NCBI GenBank assembly: GCA_036245525.1 | Contig: BTPG01000004.1 | Location: 228,289,376-228,353,375 of the forward strand | Reading direction: 5' to 3' | Length of the DNA stretch: 64,000 nt | DNA from: Semisulcospira habei | Lineage: Eukaryota > Mollusca > Gastropoda > Semisulcospiridae | In this document: positions 58,066 to 64,000 of the stretch, in pieces | How positions within the stretch are numbered: the first letter of the stretch is position 1 | Layout: each line of letters begins with the position of its first letter | Translations under genes and position numbers: made by a program | Notes under the pieces: model-generated | Databases searched by the model: none | Told to the model about the DNA's origin: nothing | The model's input: the letters and a program-made list of their open reading frames with translations, nothing else

Positions 58066-59185
58066 ATGAAAGACGATCCAGACGCAGTGCCCGAGGCTCA
58101 AGGAGGGGGCACCGTAGCTGGCTGGGAGACTCGACGAAGGAGTCAGAGGGTAGGAAGGAAGGCCATAGGGCCGACTAGGGCACCAACCGGCGATAAGGGT
58201 CGCGGTGCCCGGGGCTCAAGGAGGGGGCACAAGCAGATAGGCGACTCGCCAAAGGAGTCAGCGGGCCCAGGACCGAGGCCGAAGTAAGAACAAGGCGACA
58301 AGGTCGCGGTGCCCGGCTCAAGGAGGGGGGCACATAGTCGGGGTAAACGACTCGCCGTAGGAGTCAGCGGACTTAAGCTGGGGCCGAAGGCCAAGCGTGA
58401 ACTAATTGGCGACAAGGCCGCGGTGCCCAGGGTTCAAGGCGGGGGCACAGCGGCTCGCCGGAGGAGTCCGCAGGCGTAGGAGGCCAACGCGTCCACAATA
58501 GGCGACAAGGTTGCAGTGCCCGGGGCTCAAGGAGGGGGGCATGTAGCCGGCTTGGCGACTCGCCGGAGGAGTCAGCGGGCTGAGCAGGACCGAAGGCCGA
58601 CGCGTAGACTAGTTAGCGACAAGGTCGCGGTGCCCGGGGCTCAAGGAGGGGGCACGTAGCCGGCTAGGCGACTCGCCGGAGGAGTCAGCGGGCTTAGGAG
58701 GGCCGAAGGCCGGTGCTTAACCAATTAGCGACAAGGTCGCGGTGCCCGGGGCTCAAGGAGGGGGGCACGTAGCCGGCTTGGCGACTCGCCGGAGGAGTCA
58801 GCGGGCTTAGGCTGAGGCCGAGCGTCAACTTCTTCTTTTTTTTTTTTTTTTTTTTTTTGCATGTAACAGGCGACAAGGTCGCCGTGCCCGGGGCTCAAGG
58901 AGGGGGGCACATAGCCGGCTGGGCGACTCGCCGGAGGAGTCAGCAGGCTGAGAAGAAGGGCCGAAGGCCGACGCTTAATTAGCGACCAAGGTCGCGGTGC
59001 CCGGGGCTCAAGGAGGGGGGCACGTAGCCGGCTTGGCGACTCGCCGGAGGAGTCAGCGGGCTTGAGGTTTGGCCGAGGGCCGACGCGTGAACTAAGGCGA
59101 CGTGGTCGCGGTGCCCGGGGCTCCTTTTTACGGGAGGGGGGCACATAGCCAGCTTGGCGACTCGCCGGGGGAGTCAGCGGGCTTA
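58066..59185. repeat. Tandem array of about 110 bp in DIRS-5 gag region, about 10 units
   Basis: The unit is GCGACAAGGTCGCGGTGCCC + GGGGCTCAAGGAGGGGGCAC + GTAGCCGGCTTGGCGACTCG + CCGGAGGAGTCAGCGGGCTT + a variable end. One unit carries a T-tract (58827-58857). It lies where the Ser/Arg-rich gag middle is expected and contains GACTCC(T)CCGGCGAGTCGCC, like the CTTCCGGAGG repeats of DIRS-1 gag. Confidence 0.9.
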
Positions 59186-59529
59186 ACGCGTCTACGAAAG
59201 AGCTACAAACTTACCAGGGACGATAGGAGTGGCTATCCCATGTCGGAAGGCCGCTTGAACAATCCCACCGTGCCGCGGAAGGTCCCAAGGAAGGCGGAAG
59301 TCGCGGGTCGCTCGGCGGTGGAACACCGGAGTAGAGACCAAGAACCTCCAGTCAAGCAGGGCAGCCAGCGCAGCCGATGACAGAGGAGCAGGTGGCACCC
59401 AGTCTACAGTGTGGCGGACACCAGGCCACTGGAAGCCGCCGTCCTGGGCAGAAACGCACTTGGTACTGCAACACATACCCATACATGAAAGGTTATGGGC
59501 GGCGGGCAACTAAGGCCGCCAGGTAAAGC

Positions 59530-60240
59530 TCCGAAGTAAGTAATGAGCGAAACTCACCGTGAAATGCGGAGAGAACACAAACAGAAGTCCGAGCCAAGCA
59601 CGACGTCCGGCCCCGCCGGGGGAGACGTAGGCAGTGGCCAAGACTTTACCTTTTCCTGGCGGAATTGCAGCGTGACGCAGCACAAAGCACCGGACACTAG
59701 GTCACTGGAAGTCGCCGAACTGGGGAGAGGCGCACTTGGTAACTGCAACCCAAACCCAAACATGAAAGGCGACCGGCGGCGGGTAACCAACCCCGCCATT
59801 TAAAGCTTCGAAAATTAAGAGACACGCGAAACTGACAGTAAATGCAAAGACAAACAACAGTAGCTCGAGCGAAACCCGACGTCCGGCCCAGCCAGGCGAG
59901 ACGTAGGAAGCGGCCGAGACTCCACCTTCCATGGCGGAACGGCAGAGTGACGAAGCACAAAGTACCGGACAATAGGTCACGGGAGGTCGGCGTACTGGGG
60001 AGAGGCGCACTAGGTAACTGCAGCCCATACCCAAACATGAAGGCGACCGGGGGCGGGTAACGAACCCCGCCATTTAAAGCTTCGAAATCAAGAAACACTC
60101 GAAACTCACCGTGAAATGCGGAGAGAAAACAACAGTAGCTCGAGCGAAGCCCGACGTCCGACCCAGCCAGGCGAGACGTCGGAAACGGCCGAGACTTTAC
60201 CTGTCCATGGCGGAACGGCAGGGAGACGAAGCACAACCAC
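59530..60240. repeat. Tandem repeat of about 275 bp near DIRS-5 5' end, 2.6 units
   Basis: Each unit holds AAACTCACCGTGAAATGCGG, GCCCGACGTCCGGCCCAGCC, GACGAAGCACAAAGYACCGG and GGCGGGTAACGAACCCCGCC then ATTTAAAGC. It lies between gag and the left terminal repeat. Confidence 0.85.
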
Positions 60241-60429
60241 CGCGCGACGGGAGCCTAGAAGGTTCCAGGGCCAGCCAAGAGCACGAGGCACAGACGAGGG
60301 CTAGCAGAGAAGACGGAGGCCACGCCAGAAGCAGAAGCCGAGAGGCTAGGCGAAGGCAGGCCGGTAAGGGACGGTCGAACCGTACACAGTCTTTCCAAGG
60401 GTCAGAGGTTCAGGTAAAAGCGTCCAAAC

Positions 60430-60655
60430 GCTAGCAGCGAAGTAGACAACTGGCTAAAGGAGACACCACCTGGCGCCTGACCGGATGGGCAGGGGAGGCT
60501 ACTCTCGTCCCTGTTAGGGATCCCCGAAAGCTCTCTCGTCCCTGTCAGGGATCCCCGAGAGCCTCCTGGGGGGGACCCTTTGGGTCTTAGGCTAAAATTG
60601 GTAAGCAAGTAGACTATTTCCAGTTAGTCATGTCATCGGTAATGTGTTTTGAGGA
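60430..60655 (-). repeat. DIRS-5 left inverted terminal repeat
   Basis: In plus sense it ends AGACTATTTCCAGTTAGTCA then TGTCATCGGTAATGTGTTTT; complementary to 54400-54640. Immediately right, DIRS-3 gag resumes. Confidence 0.9.
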
Positions 60656-61260
60656 AACAAACGACGCTTTCGGCGACACGGGTTACTTTACCGCCGCTCG
60701 ATGGCCGGTGGGAATCAACTTAAGCTTCCGCCAGGCCTGGTACGCTGGACACTCCCAAGCCTTCGCCATACCTCTTCCAGCGGTGGATGCGGCGGCCTTA
60801 GTACAGGCGGGCGGCCGCAGACTCGTCCAGAACTCGTAGCCTCGGCCTCTCGACAGGATCGCCTCCTTAGCGCGGAACTCGCTGGCGTGCTCGGGATTTT
60901 TGGAACTGGCTACCCAGGCAGCCCTGCAGTGCCTACAGGATACGTGGGACCTGGAGGTTCAGTCCCCGCTTCGTGACGTGCAGTCCATCCTGATAGCGGC
61001 CAACCGGGCCGCCTACCTTTCTTCCGCCAACGCCATGGCAGCAGCTGCCAATTGCGACCTCTGGAGGAGGGATACCCTTTTGCGCCTCTGCTCGGACCTT
61101 CCCTTGTCAGTGAAGACCCAGCTCCGTCAAGCCCCCTTAGGTGGTCGTCAGCTGTTCGGCGACACTTGGCACACCGTTAAGGAATCTTCCAAGGACTTGT
61201 GGCCCAAACCTGCATCTACCCCAGCCTCGACCCGCTTTCGCGCCCCCCGCCGGCTGGGGG
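60656..61260 (+). pseudogene. DIRS-3 gag, C-terminal part
   Basis: NDAFGDTGYFTAARWPVGIN, FRQAWYAGHSQAFAIPLP, a frameshift near 60835, then SANAMAAAANCDLWRRDTLL and VKTQLRQAPLGGRQLFGDTW. It continues the gag broken at 48118. Confidence 0.88.
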
Positions 61261-61419
61261 TCGTGCCCGGCGGTCTTTCAGGCCCTCCGTTCCTACAGTC
61301 GGATCTTCACGAGGTCGGGCCCGTCCATTCCAGGCTACTCAGGCTGGCCCCGCCCCTCGCCCTGCTTGGCCCCGCGGTGCCCGTAAATCGGGCCGCGGTT
61401 GGGCTCATTGACTCGCCCC

Positions 61420-62640
61420 CGCCTCCGCCCCTGCCCTCAGTACTCGGGTCTCCTGTCGGCGGGCGGCTGTCGCTCTTCAGCGATCTTTGGAGATCGCTGT
61501 TCCCGGACGACCCCTGGATTCTTTCCACCGTTACCGCAACTTTCGTTCCTGTCGCCTCCGCCTCTTCGCAGATCACCCATGTGGACCCAGGAACCGCTCG
61601 ACGGCACACAGGCGGACGCTCTGCGAGGGGAAGTGGCGGCCCTCCTCTCCAAAGCGGCGACAGAGGTGGTTTCGCGGCAGGAATCTCCGGCGTTCTACAG
61701 CTCCCGACTCTTTCTAGTCCCCAAACCAGGCGGCAAGTGGCGTCCAGTTATCGACTTATCAGCGCTACAGGACGCTTATCAGCGCTACAGGACGCTCCGT
61801 GCGGCCGTCCGGCCGATGGACTTTGCGATCAGCCTCGATCTGTCAGACGCCTATCTGCACGTCCCGATTCATCCGTCGTCTCGCCGGTACCTTCGGTTTG
61901 CCTTTGGGGGGATCGTCTACCAGTTCTGCGCCCTTCCTTTCGGCCTCAACATCAGTCCGTGGGTATTTACAAGACTGCTTGACGCCGTGATAGCCTCGTC
62001 TACCAGTTCTGAGCCCTTCCTTTCGGCCTCAACATCAGTCCGTGGGTATTTACAAGACTGCTTGACGCCGTGATAGCCTACTTCCGTCAGCGCTCCTTGA
62101 GCCCGGCCTCCAATTACTTGGACGACCTTCTACTGCGCAACTTGGTTTCCGCAGCCCTCCAGACGGGCAGGGATGCCCTGCTTTCCCTTCTGCGTCGTCT
62201 CGGTTTCCTACTCAATTTGGGGAAATCCGATCTTTTTCCCTCTCGACGGTTTCTACATCTGGGGATGGAATTCCTGACCGACCTCAACCTTGTCCGCCTG
62301 CCTCTGGCCAGGCGACAGAAGATCGTCGACTTAGCGACTTCGATGGGGATGGGATCCTCCTTCACCGCCAGGGTCTGGCTTCAACTCCTGGTCCTCCTCA
62401 GGGCGGCTGCGGACCTGCTTCCCTTGGGCAGACTTTATGCTCGGCCTCTCCAGCTACATCTCCTTCTTCACTGGCGACTCTCCTCGGGCGCTCTGTCGGA
62501 TCTAGTACCAGTCACGCCTCTGGCTCGTCCTCACCTCGAGAGGTGGGCGGACCTCGCTTGGCTGGCTTCGGGGGTGCCCCTACACTCCCCGCCGCCTCGG
62601 TGGTCTCTCTGTACAGGCCTACCCGGCACCGGCCTCCACG
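61420..62640 (+). pseudogene. DIRS-3 RT, disrupted by internal duplications, then cut
   Basis: RT text LFLVPKPGGKWRPVIDLSAL, SLDLSDAYLHVPIH, ALPFGLNISPWVF, then NYLDDLLLRN and LGMEFLTDLNLVRLPLARRQ. An 82-bp tandem duplication (about 61912-62076) repeats ALPFGLNISPW and breaks the frame; a 22-bp duplication sits at 61764-61800. RNase H starts (WSLC) and is lost at about 62605-62645. Confidence 0.9.
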
Positions 62641-62645
62641 TGGCG

Positions 62646-64000
62646 TAGGTGGGTAGTCCGCTCAGTCCCTGACTGAGTGGGCTAGCGGACGGGTGCCATC
62701 TTTGTCCAGGATTAGGACTTGATGTCAGCAGATATGTTGTTCAGCCTTTTCACTGGTCCGGTTTTTAAGGAGCTGTGCTAACCTAGGTCGTACCATGTTG
62801 GATTGGTCCTTAAAAATACTCGTGACTTTTTGGTCCTTTGGATCCCAAGTGTTTGCCGTGCTTGGAGACCCGTGTCGGGGGAGAAGAGGATCCTGGTGGC
62901 TGAGGTTCCCTTTGGGCTGCGGCTCACTGGTGCCAACACTCCACTTCGGCCTTGACTTCTACCTAAACGGGAGGCTAGTCGTACCGGCCTAGTCAATCGG
63001 CTCTTGTCACGTTGAGCCCTATCCCACTGTTGACATGCGGGTTGCTATACGGAGCACCATGCTATAGCTTCTGCTGCTGATTAGGTGCTTTACGCCAGTA
63101 TTCCCCTGCATTCAACGGTGTGATAGAAGGCGGTGGCTCAAACGGTTCAATCGGGCTTACCCCCTTGAGTATATCTTTCGGGCAGTCTCCATTGTGCGTC
63201 GGCTGGAGACCCGCCGACAGTTGCACTTTCCCTTGTTGGGCTCGGTGGCGGGCGGGGACCCCCGGGGGATGAATATCTCTACTAATATAATATGGATAAA
63301 ACCAAAAAACCAAAACTAGCACAGAAACGGCGCATAGACACCGACATTGCACATGACAGTGATTCAGACTGTGAGGAAGCGACGCCTCAGGCGTCGGCCG
63401 TATGGCCTCGCTTCCTCATTGTCCATAGCAAGGTGAAGGAGAAACCAGTTACCAAGCTGCATCCTTTTCTGGTGGGGGAGACCCTCAGGAGCCGTGTTGG
63501 CAGGCCTGACGCCCAGCGCCTCAGGTCTGGTGACTTGCTGGTGGAGTGCCGTACTCGGGCACACTCCAGCGGGCTACTGGGGCTCTCTTCCATCGGAGAC
63601 ACTCCTGTGGAAGTCACACCCCACAAAACTATGAATTCGTCAAGAGGCGTAATCAAAGATCAAGCTTTGGCAGAACTGTCAGAAGATGAACTTGTAAGGA
63701 ACCTTAAGTCTCAGGGGGTGACTTGCGTCAGGCGCTTCGCTTCCAAGCGAGGTGGTGGGGAGATCCGTCTCCCTACCATCATCCTGACGTTTGGCACCCC
63801 CACCCCTCCTACTACCATCTGGGGAGGTTACTACTCCCTGAGAGTGAAAAAGTACGTCCCTCTTCCCCTCCGGTGCTTTAAGTGCCAAAAGTATGGCCAT
63901 GGGCAGAAGACATGCCGTCAGGCAGAGGCTTCATGCGCCCGTTGCACTAGGCCCGGACACTCTGCTGAGTCCTGCACAGCCACCCCCCTGTGTGTGAATT
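62646..64000 (+). mobile_element. I/Nimb-like non-LTR retrotransposon, 5' part
   Basis: Starting where DIRS-3 RNase H is lost, about 640 bases of non-coding leader (with a small AGTCCGCTCAGTCCCTGACTG hairpin) precede an ORF1 at 63292. The exact 5' boundary is uncertain within 40 bases. The element runs off the right edge. Confidence 0.7.
63292..64000 (+). CDS. LINE ORF1, nucleic-acid-binding with CCHC zinc knuckles (partial)
   Basis: The ATG at 63292 opens a frame still open at the window edge, 236 codons. Order: basic start (MDKTKKPKLAQKRRIDTD), an RRM-like region (PRFLIVHSK, LHPFLVGETL, LLVECRTRAHSSGLL, NSSRGVI), a second strand-rich part (VRRFASKRGGGEIRLPTIIL) and two zinc knuckles, CFKCQKYGHGQKTC and CARCTRPGHSAESC. 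The NSSRGVI phrase and knuckle spacing are typical of I/Jockey-group ORF1, including molluscan Nimb elements. It would bind element RNA to form the retrotransposition particle. Confidence 0.85.
   Translation, partial: MDKTKKPKLAQKRRIDTDIAHDSDSDCEEATPQASAVWPRFLIVHSKVKEKPVTKLHPFLVGETLRSRVGRPDAQRLRSGDLLVECRTRAHSSGLLGLSSIGDTPVEVTPHKTMNSSRGVIKDQALAELSEDELVRNLKSQGVTCVRRFASKRGGGEIRLPTIILTFGTPTPPTTIWGGYYSLRVKKYVPLPLRCFKCQKYGHGQKTCRQAEASCARCTRPGHSAESCTATPLCVN

Larger units (their letters stand above)
48119..60655 (-). mobile_element. DIRS-5: decayed DIRS element inserted in DIRS-3 gag, itself split by DIRS-4
   Basis: Minus orientation. The right end lies at 48119-48139 (AAATTAATTTTTCTCTAAAA), is cut there, and continues at 54371 (GTATTTTTTCGAAAAATACT). 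The internal complementary region is at about 54640-54745 and contains the uncut text ATACATTTTAGAGAAAAATT, which proves the join. The left end (GAGGAAACAAA, plus sense) is at 60645-60655. Confidence 0.9.
45853..62645 (+). mobile_element. DIRS-3: outer DIRS element, split by DIRS-5/DIRS-4, 3' end broken by a LINE
   Basis: The left end is TTTGTTTTTTCAAAATACAT followed by TACCGATGGCATTAC; gag starts at 46342. At 48118 gag is cut (...FSAQLRN) and resumes at 60656 (NDAFGDTGYFTAARWP), which matches DIRS-2 gag across the break. RT follows to about 62640, where RNase H is replaced by a LINE 5' region. The recombinase and right repeat are not in the window. Confidence 0.9.

Overview
This is a eukaryotic, intron-rich, very repeat-dense window. 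I read it as an invertebrate genome, most likely a lophotrochozoan and plausibly a gastropod mollusc. The basis is the DIRS-type retrotransposons, an I/Nimb-like LINE ORF1 and L2/CR1-like and RTE-like LINEs. The species cannot be told from sequence alone. There are no prokaryotic operons, no CRISPR array and no rRNA gene. All homology statements come from recognising motifs by eye; no search was run.

Two host genes lie head to head. On the minus strand are three coding exons (10890-10715, 8096-7984, 7407-about 7271) of an NFKBIL1/IkBL-like ankyrin-repeat protein; its 3' part lies left of the window. On the plus strand are twelve coding exons (12467 to 45758) of the N-terminal half of a GAPVD1/RME-6-like RasGAP-VPS9 protein. 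They join in frame to exactly 768 codons with canonical GT-AG borders. The VPS9 end would lie right of the window. The roughly 1.5 kb between the two start codons probably holds both promoters.

The introns are packed with short fold-back elements. Family A has a hairpin around CATGAGCCCCCGC, family B around GCTTGGCGCC, family C has arms AAAGACCATCATT, and family D has a GGGCCCAC core. Several A and B copies end in TTAACCC...GGGTTAA, as expected of piggyBac-type non-autonomous elements with TTAA target sites, and a piggyBac-like N-terminal remnant sits in GAPVD1 intron 2. Many of the window's tandem arrays (22, 30, 37, 54, 57, 76, 100 bp units and others) appear to have grown out of pieces of these fold-back elements.

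The other large component is a set of DIRS-type tyrosine-recombinase retrotransposons: DIRS-1 (24271-30371, decayed), DIRS-2 (30633-37165, near intact, with inverted terminal repeats and an internal complementary region) and DIRS-3 (45853 to about 62645). DIRS-3 is split inside gag by DIRS-5 (48119-60655, minus strand), which is itself split inside its terminal repeat by DIRS-4 (48140-54370, minus strand). Other mobile elements are an L2/CR1-like LINE with a long open frame at the left edge, two RTE-like LINE remnants on the minus strand, three copies of a tRNA-derived SINE, and the start of an I/Nimb-like LINE at the right edge that interrupts DIRS-3.
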